38,694 nucleotides of DNA from Erwinia endophytica (GCF_009295515.1 NZ_RQVV01000034.1:1-38694), one strand, 5' to 3'. Positions 17,177 through 25,579 are shown, counted from the stretch's first letter. Made by a program: numbers and translations. The notes: generated by a model not told the origin, from the sequence alone.

Positions 17177-17974
17177 TTAATCACGAAGAGGAAAAAACTG
17201 CGCGGCTTCCGACAACGAATGCAACAACGTGGTGTCCTGTGGATCGCCCACCCAGACGGCGATGGCGCTGTAGTTGTCCTGACTGGCTTCAGACTGCTGC
17301 TCATTCTTGTGGATCATCTGTTGCATCAGGGTCAGCCATTCATCCGGCGTGTTGACCATATGCAGCGACTGCTGCATATGCTGCTGCGACAATCCGTGCC
17401 AAAATCCATCGGTGCAAAGCAGGAAGGCATCACCATCTTCGATCGACACCACATCGCTGTAGCTGGCGTCACGATCTTCATCGCCCATGCCGAGGGCAAA
17501 ATAAAGCAGGTTACTGTTGATGCCTTCAGTCTGGTGTCCGGCATCCTTCATCTGTTGCACCAGGCTGTGGTCGGTGGTGACATGATAGAGATAGCCGCGA
17601 CGAAACAGATACAGGCGGCTGTCGCCTGCATGCGCCCAATAAGCCAGCTCATAATCTCTGTCGATAAACAAGCTGACCAGGGTAGTCCCCATACGTTGGT
17701 ATTCACTGACCGCTTTTTGCTGCGAGCGGATCGCGCGGTTAGCATCGTTGACGTATTGACGAATGCGCTGCGCATTCAGATGTTGGTCGCCGTTGAAGCG
17801 CGCCAGAATGGTATTGCGCGCCAGTTCCGCCGCGACCTCCCCGCCAGGTAATCCCGCCACACCGTCACAGACCACGAAGCAGGCCGATCGCCTGCCGATG
17901 CTCTCCCCGGTCTGATCCTGATTACTTTCACGGGCTCCTTTATTCGACATAGAGGCAATGGTGATATTCATCAT
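17177..17974 (-). CDS. pppA: PppA/TagG PP2C-type protein phosphatase
   Basis: A protein of 265 residues with PP2C metal-binding motifs: the early SNKGARESNQD, then VVCDGVAGLPGGEVAAE, WAHAGDSRLYLF, LLCTDGFW and the closing QDNYSAIAVWV. It should remove phosphate from the FHA protein (TagH) and so reverse PpkA activation, as known for PppA. The start overlaps the tagH stop by 4 bp; two ATG codons in a row (17974 and 17971) are both possible, with GGAAG just upstream. Confidence 0.94.
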   Translation of the reverse strand: MMNITIASMSNKGARESNQDQTGESIGRRSACFVVCDGVAGLPGGEVAAELARNTILARFNGDQHLNAQRIRQYVNDANRAIRSQQKAVSEYQRMGTTLVSLFIDRDYELAYWAHAGDSRLYLFRRGYLYHVTTDHSLVQQMKDAGHQTEGINSNLLYFALGMGDEDRDASYSDVVSIEDGDAFLLCTDGFWHGLSQQHMQQSLHMVNTPDEWLTLMQQMIHKNEQQSEASQDNYSAIAVWVGDPQDTTLLHSLSEAAQFFPLRD

Positions 17975-19881
17975 TCTTCCGATCTGATTTGAGAGTCTTT
18001 GTACTGGTTCACTTCCATGTCATAGGCATGTAAAAAGGCTTCGCCAAACAGGGAATGGAAGTCATCTTCAATTTCACCGGCCGTTTCAGCGTAACGTTTG
18101 GTGAAATGTTCCCACAGAGCGGCTTTGCGGCTGCCCGGCAGAGAAAGACGGGAAGTGACGCCTTCCTGCCTGGCTTCTTCTTCCAGTTGCTGCGGGTTAA
18201 AAGATTGCAGCATTGAGGCGATAATGGCGCGGATCCCGGCAATCATCCCCAACTGGTGCGCCTGTAGATCCACCAGCGCATCACGCACCGACTGCTTAGG
18301 CGGCATAAATCCCGGCATGCGGCTGCCAAACATTTGCATCAAGACGGATTTCCCCGAAGGCAGCAATTTAAATGGGTTGTTGGCCTCGTCGAGGATCACC
18401 GTCATTTCCGCCTTTACGCCGCGCTTGAGGATAGACCGGGAAGACAGCAACGCCACGGTACCCTGCGAAAACATGCTGATCATCTGCCCCAGATCCTGCA
18501 TCACCTCACGGTCGAAGCGTGGCGTAGGTTGCAGATCATGGAGTCCCATACCGCTGATTAGCGCGTCCCGCAATTCGCCCTCCAGTGTTGCCCCACTGGA
18601 AGCCGCAGGATTCCCCTGCTGCGCGCTGTGACCAACCGGATCGATACGCAGGCGGCCTTTCGGCGACGGTGTGGTGTGACGCGCCACCGCCTGCGGGGTG
18701 GGCAAGGTGATACCGCCGTAATCGGCTTGCTGGACCGGCTCCTCCGCCTGTTGACCAGCAGACTGCGGAGCACCGGTAAACGACGGGACGGTTGGTGCGG
18801 GTCCGTCAACCGGGGAAGAATGCCCCGTCATCGTGAATGATTTATCCAGTAAAGGCGACTTTTCATCTGCTGCGGACGGAGGATCAAACAGTGGTGAACC
18901 TGCGTAAAGCCCGGCGTCATGTGGTGCCACGTTGTGCGCTTCTCCGAACCGTTCGACATGGCTGTCCGGCGTTTTCGGGGCCGGGGAAACAGACGGTTGC
19001 GCGACAGATTTCACGGGCTGAGGCTGAGCCGCTTTCGGCTCGTCCAGTGGCGTCAGTGGCACCGCGCCGCCCGCCATGAGCCCCAGTGGATCATCGCTGT
19101 TCATCTGCGTGGACCCGCCGCCGCCGAATAACGCCAACGGATCCAGTTCATCCTTCGGATTCACTGGCTGCGGTTTAGGCGCTGATTGCGGCATCAGCGT
19201 ACTGGGGGTGCTGTCATTAAAAATGCTGTCGCTCTCAAACAACGCCTCGTTATTAAACAACGTATCTGGCGTCTGATCCCGGCGATCGAAATTCAGTGCT
19301 TCCGGTTTAGCCGCAAACTGCGCCAGCGGATCCACCGGATTACGATCCGGCGCCGGCACCGCTGTCAGCGGGTTGGCACCACCTGGCGCCGGTTTGCTGT
19401 GGCTGGAGAGATTGTCAGTTATCGAAAATTCCTGCGCCAGGCTGTCCCAGATTTCAGTGGGGATCGCCGCCGGCGCCTGCTCTTGTGTCTCCGCCGGACG
19501 ACTGGCCGGCTGAGACGCCACTGGTCGGGCAACAGGCGCAGGGCGCGCTATCGGCTGTGCGGCAGAGGATAACTCACTGACCTGCAAACGGTATTCATCA
19601 ATGCTGAGGATGTCGCCATCCTGCAAATCCACCTGGCGCCCGCGCTCCAGAGGAATATCATTCAGGTGCACCAGCGTCACGTTACCGCGATTGGTAATAC
19701 GGCACTCACCATCCGCAGTTATGTGAACAATCGCCTGCAAGCGCGAAATAGTGCGGTCATCATCGGGCAGCACCAAATTATTGTCGGCGCCACGGCCAAT
19801 CGTGCCGCCAGGCGGCAGAAAATCGCAGCTGCTCTGCGGCGGCTGTTGACCCGGTTTGGTCGCTATTATGGTAAATCGCAT
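17971..19881 (-). CDS. tagH: TagH/FHA-domain T6SS regulator (Fha)
   Basis: A protein of 636 residues. Residues about 1-95 are an FHA domain (GTIGRGADNNLVLPDDDRTI, then SRLQAIVHI and VTLVHLNDIPL), which binds phosphothreonine. Residues about 100-430 form a long disordered linker rich in Pro, Ala and Gln. The last about 170 residues are the TagH-specific C-terminal domain (ELRDALISGMGLHD, FSQGTVALLSSRSILK, ARQEG). In studied systems Fha is the PpkA substrate and a scaffold for firing. The ATG at 19881 follows AGGA by 8 bases and gives the standard MRFTI start; an open upstream extension of 39 codons overlaps the preceding gene and is unlikely. It lies directly behind the hcp-associated cargo. 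Confidence 0.93.
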   Translation of the reverse strand: MRFTIIATKPGQQPPQSSCDFLPPGGTIGRGADNNLVLPDDDRTISRLQAIVHITADGECRITNRGNVTLVHLNDIPLERGRQVDLQDGDILSIDEYRLQVSELSSAAQPIARPAPVARPVASQPASRPAETQEQAPAAIPTEIWDSLAQEFSITDNLSSHSKPAPGGANPLTAVPAPDRNPVDPLAQFAAKPEALNFDRRDQTPDTLFNNEALFESDSIFNDSTPSTLMPQSAPKPQPVNPKDELDPLALFGGGGSTQMNSDDPLGLMAGGAVPLTPLDEPKAAQPQPVKSVAQPSVSPAPKTPDSHVERFGEAHNVAPHDAGLYAGSPLFDPPSAADEKSPLLDKSFTMTGHSSPVDGPAPTVPSFTGAPQSAGQQAEEPVQQADYGGITLPTPQAVARHTTPSPKGRLRIDPVGHSAQQGNPAASSGATLEGELRDALISGMGLHDLQPTPRFDREVMQDLGQMISMFSQGTVALLSSRSILKRGVKAEMTVILDEANNPFKLLPSGKSVLMQMFGSRMPGFMPPKQSVRDALVDLQAHQLGMIAGIRAIIASMLQSFNPQQLEEEARQEGVTSRLSLPGSRKAALWEHFTKRYAETAGEIEDDFHSLFGEAFLHAYDMEVNQYKDSQIRSEE

Positions 19882-19912
19882 AACGTTTTCCTGAGCATGT
19901 TTATTTGGCACC

Positions 19913-20755
19913 TCACGGTGCATCGGGAAGCAGACTAAACGTCCCTTCTTCCGGATCGTCTTTATCACTGAGCATCTGGTGTGTTTTGTTATCGACATAA
20001 ACGCTGAACAGGCGATGCCGGATCTGAATATCTCCGGGACATTTACCGCCGTGCTTCTCCATCACGTCCACTCGGGTAAGGCCGGGTTCACCGTCTTTCA
20101 TTTGCAGGTATTCAACACAAGCGGGGTCAGTGACCAGCTTTTCTTTCTCGGTAATGCGTTGTACCTGATGAACCACGTTGGCAGGTGCGGCTGGAGCTGT
20201 CTGTTGGCGTTTTTGATAAGCCGATTTGAGACTACCAAGAGTGCGGCTACCCTGCGTTCCGATCTCTTCAGTCAGTGCCAGATCCAGGCTGAGAACCCCT
20301 TTCTCTGTATCAAGCGTGAAGATAATGGATTCAAATGGATTGGCATTAGGTGTTTGCACATCGTAAATCACAGCGAGTTTACTCACCGGCTCATTGTCAC
20401 CAGACAGAACCCCAACGGCCATCGTCCGGTTACAAACCTCAGCTTCCCAGTTATCTTTGCCTATGGTGGGGATCAGCGTGGTAATCCTGCCGTCTGCAGA
20501 AGCCCAACTGACAAAACAGATATTGGTGTCTTTCTCGCTGAAGCCCTGACCAGTAATTAAGTCACCCAGTTTTTTTCCGTCAACCGTGACAGTGAAACTC
20601 TGCTTATCAAGAGGCTCGGCACTATTGATAGCGTATTTCAGTGCTTCTTCGTAAATGGTTTTTTCATAGGGTTTGGTGTTTAGTGCGGACAGCGATGTTG
20701 TCGCTTTGGCAGTAATAGAGAACATCAAAAAGAACATTAATATAATATTTTTCAT
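19913..20755 (-). CDS. Second putative periplasmic immunity protein, with C-terminal extension
   Basis: A protein of 280 residues with a Sec signal peptide (MKNIILMFFLMFSITAKA). Residues about 52-131 align without a gap to the 184-residue protein encoded at 21222-21776: shared QSF (52-54), DG (59-60), Cys80, Trp84, PT (96-97), Trp103, Cys108, AVGV (113-116) and IY (130-131). It then has a polar Ala/Gln/Pro linker (about 180-200) and an extra C-terminal domain with two cysteines (213 and 239, in DPACVEYL and HGGKCPGD). Position behind the muramidase-type effector and export to the periplasm suggest immunity, either to the same effector or a past one. The start has no clear ribosome binding site. 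The 31-bp gap to tagH suggests cotranscription. Confidence 0.75.
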   Translation of the reverse strand: MKNIILMFFLMFSITAKATTSLSALNTKPYEKTIYEEALKYAINSAEPLDKQSFTVTVDGKKLGDLITGQGFSEKDTNICFVSWASADGRITTLIPTIGKDNWEAEVCNRTMAVGVLSGDNEPVSKLAVIYDVQTPNANPFESIIFTLDTEKGVLSLDLALTEEIGTQGSRTLGSLKSAYQKRQQTAPAAPANVVHQVQRITEKEKLVTDPACVEYLQMKDGEPGLTRVDVMEKHGGKCPGDIQIRHRLFSVYVDNKTHQMLSDKDDPEEGTFSLLPDAP

Positions 20756-20934
20756 TATCGTTTTGATATATTAAATCAGAAAAACCACATCCTGATATAT
20801 GAATAAAATGATTTATTATCAGAATAAAAAATCAAGCTAGAAGTTATGATATCCTTAGGAAAACTGACAAGCTCACCTTAATGTTTATCTGCAAGGAGGA
20901 ATCATTCAAAAAAAAGAGTCTCGAAATATTTAAG
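20756..20934. other. AT-rich intergenic spacer
   Basis: Together with the gene remnant beside it this is part of a 466-bp stretch without an intact gene. It is AT-rich, with an imperfect dyad at about 20791-20821 (CTGAT...ATCAG flanking AATAAA/TTTATT). It could contain a promoter for the 280-residue gene, but I could not choose -35 and -10 elements with confidence. Confidence 0.4.
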
Positions 20935-21221
20935 TTATTTTTCACCATAGTAAAAATCATTATTATTTTTCAAGCCTAAAACAACATAGCTTTGCGATTT
21001 TTTACGGCGAACAGGATGTACATTCCTTAACCAAACTCGTCCCTGAATCAATGCTCCTGGTTTTTTCCATCCCCAGGGATATCAAAATTATGTTTTGAAT
21101 CTAATTCGACGTTAGCCAGTCCACTCTTTGAGATTTTCTCTGCCAACTGGATGCATTAGAAACCTTAAACGTCGCAATAGAAATACCCCAGCGTTCTGCT
21201 TTGAAAGATTATTTTTTAAAA
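20935..21221 (-). pseudogene. Frameshifted remnant of an unidentified coding sequence
   Basis: Three overlapping minus-strand reading stretches look protein-like but are broken. One, ending at a TAG at 21101-21103, reads FKAERWGISIATFKVSNAS and onward; a second frame reads LAEKISKSGLANVELDSK followed by HNFDIPGDG; a third, 21081 down to a TAA at 20935-20937, reads WGWKKPGALIQGRVWLRNV then HPVRRKKSQSYVVLGLKNN. The second and third can be joined by a single frameshift at the GDG/KKPGAL point. There is no start codon in the first and each frame is stopped. I do not recognise the parent; given the location between two immunity-like genes it may be an old effector or immunity gene, or part of a mobile element. 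Confidence 0.35.
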
Positions 21222-21776
21222 TTACTTTTCTTTCTGGAGATCACGCCTTAACTCTGCGATATTCTTCGCCTCAGAGCTGTCCAGTTTATGAGTTGTTTTT
21301 GAATCATAAAATATAGTTTTATCTACACTGTTCACGCCAAGAATATAATAATCAGGGCTATCGTTAAACCGTGTCATCGTATGATATATAATCCCCAGCT
21401 TGAGATCCTGATCATCTTTTTTCGATACCACTCCCACAGCATTCACACCAGCGCAAGTAACAGATTGCCACTCACCAAATCCGACAGTAGGCAGCAACTT
21501 AATCAGTTTTTTTCCATCAAGTGACCATCCAATCAAACATACAGACTGCATTTCTTTCAGTTTGCCTTTAACTGATATGATGAAACCCACTGGACTCCCA
21601 TCTTTGTTGATTGAAAATGACTGGTCTTTGATAATATTTACATTCGTCACTCCCTCAGCCTTTGCGCTTTCAACTGCCTGGGCCTGCAAAGATGCCGAGT
21701 CGAACGTTTTTAACGTTGTGGATGCAGAAGCAATATTTGTCATTAACAGTAAAGATAAGATATATATGATTCTCAT
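21222..21776 (-). CDS. Putative periplasmic immunity protein for the muramidase-type effector
   Basis: A protein of 184 residues with a Sec signal peptide (MRIIYILSLLLMTNIASA). The mature part carries two cysteines (80 and 108) and is paralogous to the N-terminal domain of the 280-residue protein at 19913-20755. It starts 12 bp after the stop of the putative peptidoglycan hydrolase, with GAGG just upstream of the ATG, so it is almost certainly cotranscribed. A periplasmic product next to a periplasm-acting effector is the usual layout of T6SS immunity genes. I do not recognise a named immunity family. Base composition is AT-rich compared with the tss genes. Confidence 0.75.
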   Translation of the reverse strand: MRIIYILSLLLMTNIASASTTLKTFDSASLQAQAVESAKAEGVTNVNIIKDQSFSINKDGSPVGFIISVKGKLKEMQSVCLIGWSLDGKKLIKLLPTVGFGEWQSVTCAGVNAVGVVSKKDDQDLKLGIIYHTMTRFNDSPDYYILGVNSVDKTIFYDSKTTHKLDSSEAKNIAELRRDLQKEK

Positions 21777-21788
21777 CAGGTTCCTCGA

Positions 21789-22643
21789 TTAGTGATGTAG
21801 AGCATAATTATAATTAGCGGAAAGTTTTGTGTCATAATCATTTTCCTTATACGATTCGCCATTATAATAACGAGCAAAACGCGCCCAGTTTTTATTTTGC
21901 AAGGCATGAAGTAACACAGGTGTATTTTTAATGTGATTCACAAAAGCATATGTTTGCCCATTGATGGTTTGCATCCCCTCGACAAAAGCATCTATGCTTG
22001 CATATCCTGCTGAGGAAAAATTCCCACCCATTATCTGAAACGCCCCCCATGATGCTGATTTCAGAGCAGCACCTTTATCCAGTTCCATAGCGGCTTGAAG
22101 TTTCTTATATTGTGCATCAACGGTTCCATATTTTTTATATTTTGGCCCTGATATTTCAGGATGAGAACCATCAAACTTATGATTGGTGAGGCCACTAAAT
22201 ATATGTCTCTCATAGAGAATGGTCGGCCGACCGTAAGAATCGAATGGCCCCGTAATCTGAGACTCAGTGATGACAACTGACTTTATCGCAGCAACTTCGC
22301 AATTCAATGCTTTTGCAGCACTTACATACAATTCTTCTGAAACACTTTTATCATTTGAATTGGTCTGTTCCAGAGCGATTGGAGAAGAATGATTGTGTAA
22401 GTTTCTGATCGTCGGACCATAGGGAGAGACAATACCATCCGGATTTTTTAACCTTACGACTTTTTCCTGAAACTCTCTGATTCTGCTAATTGTTCTATCA
22501 CCGATTAAACCATCAACTTTTAATTCACTTCCAGGTTTTGTAATTACGCGATTGCTGTTTAATAACGTCTGAATTGTCTTGACGTCACGATATTTATTCA
22601 CCTGCCCGGCCCCTACGGCTTGACTTATTTTTACCGTACTCAT
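21789..22643 (-). CDS. Putative T6SS peptidoglycan hydrolase effector (PG-binding + N-acetylmuramidase)
   Basis: A protein of 284 residues without a signal peptide, as expected for a T6SS-delivered enzyme. Residues about 15-80 form a peptidoglycan-binding type 1 module (KTIQTLLNSN, VDGLIGDRTISRIREFQ). Residues about 105-280 match the N-acetylmuramidase family (DUF3380/PF11860): VVITESQITGPFDSYGRP with candidate catalytic Glu127, TILYERHIF with Glu145, SASWGAFQIMGGNF at 197-209, FVEGMQ and WARFARYYNG. It would cleave the glycan backbone in the target periplasm. The gene sits right behind hcp, the place where Hcp-delivered effectors are often encoded, and is followed by a secreted immunity-like protein. 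AGGA precedes the ATG. AT-rich relative to the neighbouring tss genes, suggesting exchanged cargo. Confidence 0.85.
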   Translation of the reverse strand: MSTVKISQAVGAGQVNKYRDVKTIQTLLNSNRVITKPGSELKVDGLIGDRTISRIREFQEKVVRLKNPDGIVSPYGPTIRNLHNHSSPIALEQTNSNDKSVSEELYVSAAKALNCEVAAIKSVVITESQITGPFDSYGRPTILYERHIFSGLTNHKFDGSHPEISGPKYKKYGTVDAQYKKLQAAMELDKGAALKSASWGAFQIMGGNFSSAGYASIDAFVEGMQTINGQTYAFVNHIKNTPVLLHALQNKNWARFARYYNGESYKENDYDTKLSANYNYALHH

Positions 22644-22690
22644 CTAAGAATCCTTTAATCATCACAGCAGTACAAGTGAAGGCTGCGAAA

Positions 22691-22716
22691 CAGGCCTCCC
22701 CGGAAGAGGAGGCCTG
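22691..22716 (-). terminator. Hairpin behind hcp (partial terminator or mRNA-end stabiliser)
   Basis: Perfect 9-bp arms CAGGCCTCC (22691-22699) and GGAGGCCTG (22708-22716) lie five bases after the hcp stop. On the minus strand the stem is followed by TTTCGC, a poor U-tract, so read-through into the effector gene is likely. Such a structure would let hcp be made in excess over downstream genes. On the plus strand it is followed by CTTTTTAT. Confidence 0.6.
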
Positions 22717-22720
22717 CTTT

Positions 22721-23203
22721 TTATGCTTCTTTATTTTCTTTGATGTTCCAACCCGCGCTGCTTTCAGCGCCTTTACCGCCAGAAGAACTCTGCTCCCAGT
22801 ACTGCTGTTTCACTTTAGAAGCCTGGAATGAGTAGGTCATGCCCAGGGTATCGCCGTTATCAGAACCATTGTAATTAACCGTGGTCACCAGAACATCTTC
22901 CAGAGTAATACGCGCATACTCAACCTGAGTACCACCCGCTTTACAAATAGATAATTCAACTTTGCTCAGGTGTTTGCCACTGGCGCAGTTTTTCAGTAAC
23001 GCCGTGGTGGATTTATCAATCAACGCTTCAACGTGCAGGTCATTAAAGTTCACTTTACCAGCGCCGCCGCCGCCGCCAACAGCCATGTTACCCGGCTGAG
23101 ATGCACCCCAGGAGAAAGACGTAATATCAGTCCAGCCGGTGTGGTTTGAGTCTTTAGACTCGCCGGTGACACCGTCAACCTTCATAAACATATCAATAGC
23201 CAT
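22721..23203 (-). CDS. hcp: Hcp/TssD inner tube protein
   Basis: A protein of 160 residues, starting MAIDMFMKVDGVTGESKD, with DITSFSWGASQPGN, LHVEALIDKSTTALLKNCAS and LEDVLVTTVNYNG, all typical of Hcp. Hexameric rings of Hcp stack into the expelled tube and can carry small effectors in the lumen, which fits the muramidase-type gene directly downstream. The gene is set apart by about 300 bp upstream and by hairpins on both sides, suggesting separate dosage control. Confidence 0.97.
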   Translation of the reverse strand: MAIDMFMKVDGVTGESKDSNHTGWTDITSFSWGASQPGNMAVGGGGGAGKVNFNDLHVEALIDKSTTALLKNCASGKHLSKVELSICKAGGTQVEYARITLEDVLVTTVNYNGSDNGDTLGMTYSFQASKVKQQYWEQSSSGGKGAESSAGWNIKENKEA

Positions 23204-23505
23204 TGTTATCTACTCTTCTTTAGTTAACATTTTTGCTTTAAAAAAAGCACTGATATGGCACGCAGGAAAGCATGAGACGGAATAGAACCGGCCATATTTT
23301 ACCTCTGCCAGGCTCCCGAATATCACTCGCTACAAGGATGATTCTGAGAGTACGCAGAGGTGTTCATTGATGAACACCTCTGCGGATTAGATAGGGGGCG
23401 AATAAGCCCCCCCATTTTATTTCATGTGTCAGATTCGCGGGGGGAGTGGATCCATTCCCCTTACAGCGAATTAGAGATCAAGGCCATTTCGCCTTTTTAA
23501 CTCTG
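23204..23505. other. tssC-hcp intergenic region with several hairpins
   Basis: No gene is seen. Besides the long perfect inverted repeat listed separately it holds GGGGGC/GCCCCC arms (23394-23399 and 23406-23411), a near-palindrome GGGGAGTGGATCCATTCCCC at about 23443-23462 and a small TGCTTT/AAAGCA dyad just upstream of hcp at about 23234-23249. A promoter for hcp or an RNA processing site could lie here; I could not identify a convincing sigma-70 or sigma-54 element. Confidence 0.6.
23353..23384. repeat. Perfect 15-bp inverted repeat between tssC and hcp
   Basis: Arms CGCAGAGGTGTTCAT (23353-23367) and ATGAACACCTCTGCG (23370-23384) are exact complements around two bases. As RNA it would form a stem of 14 bp with a four-base loop. 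There is no U-tract on the minus strand, so an intrinsic terminator is not obvious; attenuation, RNase processing or mRNA protection are possible roles. Confidence 0.75.
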
Positions 23506-25002
23506 TTAAGCGTTATCAGCCTTCAGTGAAGGCAGTTTAGAGACCAGCCGCAGTGATACGGTCAGGCCTTCCAGCTGATAGTGCGGACGCAGGAAGAATT
23601 TGGCGGCGTAATAACCCGGATTATCCTCCAGCTCTTCCACCTGAACTTCGGCCGAAGCCAGTGGTTTACGGGATTTGGTTTCCTGCGAGGAGTTCGCCGG
23701 GTCACCATCCACGTAGTTCATCACCCAGTCGTTCAGCCAGCGTTCCATATCATCACGCTCACGGAAGGAACCGATCTTGTCACGCACAATGCATTTCAGG
23801 TAATGCGCAAAGCGGCAGCAGGCGAACAGGTACGGCAGACGTGCGGCCAGGCGCGCGTTGGCTGTGGCATCGGGATCGTGATATTCCGCGGGTTTCTGCA
23901 ACGACTGCGCGCCGATAAAGGCGGCAAAGTCCGAGTTTTTACGGTGTACCAGCGGCATAAAGCCGTTTTTCGCCAGCTCGGCTTCACGGCGGTCGCTGAT
24001 GGCGATTTCAGTCGGACACTTCATATCCACGCCGCCATCGTCGCTCGGGAAAGTATGGGTCGGCAGGTTTTCTACCGCACCGCCAGATTCCACGCCGCGG
24101 ATGGAGGTACACCAGCCGTACTCTTTGAACGAGCGGTTGATGTTAGCCGCCATGGCGTAGGCGGCGTTGGTCCAGGTGTATTTACCGTGATCCGCGCCAG
24201 CTGTTTCTTCTTCAAAATCAAAGCTGTCAACCGGGTTGGTACGAATACCGTAAGGCAGACGTGACAGGAAGCGCGGCATCACCAGCCCCAGATAGCGGGC
24301 ATCTTCCGACTCGCGCAGGCTCCGCCAGGCGGCATATTCGCTGTTCTGGAAGATTTTGGTCAGGTCGCGTGGGTTCGCCAGTTCCTGCCAGGATTCCATC
24401 TGCATCACGCCCGGCGAAGTGCCAGTGATAAACGGACAGTGCGCCGCCGCGCCAATTCGCGCCATCTCGCTCAGTAATTCCACGTCCTGCGGGCTGTGAT
24501 CAAAATAGTAATCGCCCACCAGGCAGCCAAACGGTTCGCCACCGAACTGGCCATACTCTTCTTCATAGATTTTCTTGAAGATCGGGCTCTGATCCCAGCC
24601 CACACCTTTATAACGTTTCAGGGTGCGGCCCAGTTCCTGCTTGGAGATGCTCATAAAGCGAATTTTCAGCATCTCGTCAGTTTCGGTGTTATTCACCAGG
24701 TAGCTCAGACCGCGCCACGCGCCTTCCAGCTTCTGGAATTCTTCATGGTGAATAATTTCATTCACCTGTTTCGACAGTTTTTCGTCAATCTCGGCGATCA
24801 GCGCCTGAATAGTACGATAGGCATCGCTGGAGACGGTGACAGTGTTTTCCAGCGCCTGCTGCGCCAGGGTTTTTACCGCATTTTCTACCGCAGAACGGGC
24901 GGAGTCGGTTTTTGGGCGGAACTCTTTGTTCAGCAACGCGCTGAACTCATCCTGACTGTAAGTCAGTTGCTCCTGCGGCTGTTGTTGTGATGGGTTGCTC
25001 AT
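23506..25002 (-). CDS. tssC: TssC sheath large subunit
   Basis: A protein of 498 residues matching the ImpC/VipB family: EFQKLEGAWRGLSYLV, the EEYGQFGGEPFGCLVGDYYF block, HCPFITGTSPGVMQMESW, RFLSRLPYG and the closing NPGYYAAKFFLRPHYQLEGL. With TssB it forms the contractile sheath. It starts 3 bp after tssB with a strong AAGGAG inside the tssB end. The N-terminal about 15 residues are Gln-rich. Confidence 0.98.
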   Translation of the reverse strand: MSNPSQQQPQEQLTYSQDEFSALLNKEFRPKTDSARSAVENAVKTLAQQALENTVTVSSDAYRTIQALIAEIDEKLSKQVNEIIHHEEFQKLEGAWRGLSYLVNNTETDEMLKIRFMSISKQELGRTLKRYKGVGWDQSPIFKKIYEEEYGQFGGEPFGCLVGDYYFDHSPQDVELLSEMARIGAAAHCPFITGTSPGVMQMESWQELANPRDLTKIFQNSEYAAWRSLRESEDARYLGLVMPRFLSRLPYGIRTNPVDSFDFEEETAGADHGKYTWTNAAYAMAANINRSFKEYGWCTSIRGVESGGAVENLPTHTFPSDDGGVDMKCPTEIAISDRREAELAKNGFMPLVHRKNSDFAAFIGAQSLQKPAEYHDPDATANARLAARLPYLFACCRFAHYLKCIVRDKIGSFRERDDMERWLNDWVMNYVDGDPANSSQETKSRKPLASAEVQVEELEDNPGYYAAKFFLRPHYQLEGLTVSLRLVSKLPSLKADNA

Positions 25003-25005
25003 TGG

Positions 25006-25530
25006 TTACTCCTTCTCATCCTTCGTCGCATCATCCTGTTTAGGCAGATGGCTCAGTGATTTGAGTAATGTCGGGTCCTGAAGAATTTTAGAGATAAGCT
25101 CTTCCGCGCCATTCTTGCCGTCCATATAGCTCAGCAGGTTGGAAAGCTGAGTTCGCGCATCCAGCAGTTTGCTGAGTGGTTCAACATGACGCGCCACCGC
25201 ATCCGGCGAGAAGTCTTCCATGCTGTTAAAGGTCAGGTCGACATTCAGACGGCCTTCACCCGTTAGCGTGTTGTCCACCTGGAACGCCACGCGTGGTTTC
25301 AGCGCTTTCATGCGTTCATCGAAATTGTCGATATCAATATCAAGGAATTTACGTTCATCGACTGACGGCAGGCCTTCAACTGGTTTGCCAACCAAATCAG
25401 CCATAACGCCCATGACGAACGGCAGTTGAATTTTGCGTTCCGCCCCATAGATCTCCACGTCATACTCGATCTGTACACGCGGCGCGCGGTTACGGGCGAT
25501 GAATTTCTGCCCACTGGATTTGCCTGGCAT
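25006..25530 (-). CDS. tssB: TssB sheath small subunit
   Basis: A protein of 174 residues of the ImpB/VipA family: RAPRVQIEYDVEIYGAE, QLPFVMGVMADLVG, then RKFLDIDIDNFDERMKALKP, all diagnostic. It pairs with TssC in the contractile sheath and is the subunit bound by TagJ in studied systems. I chose the ATG at 25530, which has GGAG seven bases upstream; an ATG 12 bp earlier overlaps that ribosome binding site. Confidence 0.97.
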   Translation of the reverse strand: MPGKSSGQKFIARNRAPRVQIEYDVEIYGAERKIQLPFVMGVMADLVGKPVEGLPSVDERKFLDIDIDNFDERMKALKPRVAFQVDNTLTGEGRLNVDLTFNSMEDFSPDAVARHVEPLSKLLDARTQLSNLLSYMDGKNGAEELISKILQDPTLLKSLSHLPKQDDATKDEKE

Positions 25531-25579
25531 GGTGTTCTCCATTGGTAGGTAAAGTGAAAATGTCAGTGAACGCGGCGAC

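Noticed and set aside
21128-21316. A 62-codon plus-strand open frame near the immunity genes
   Set aside because: It overlaps the end of the 184-residue gene in antisense and has no ribosome binding site.
23204-23505. Sigma-54 promoter before hcp
   Set aside because: TGGCA is present on the minus strand, but no GC at the correct distance; match insufficient.
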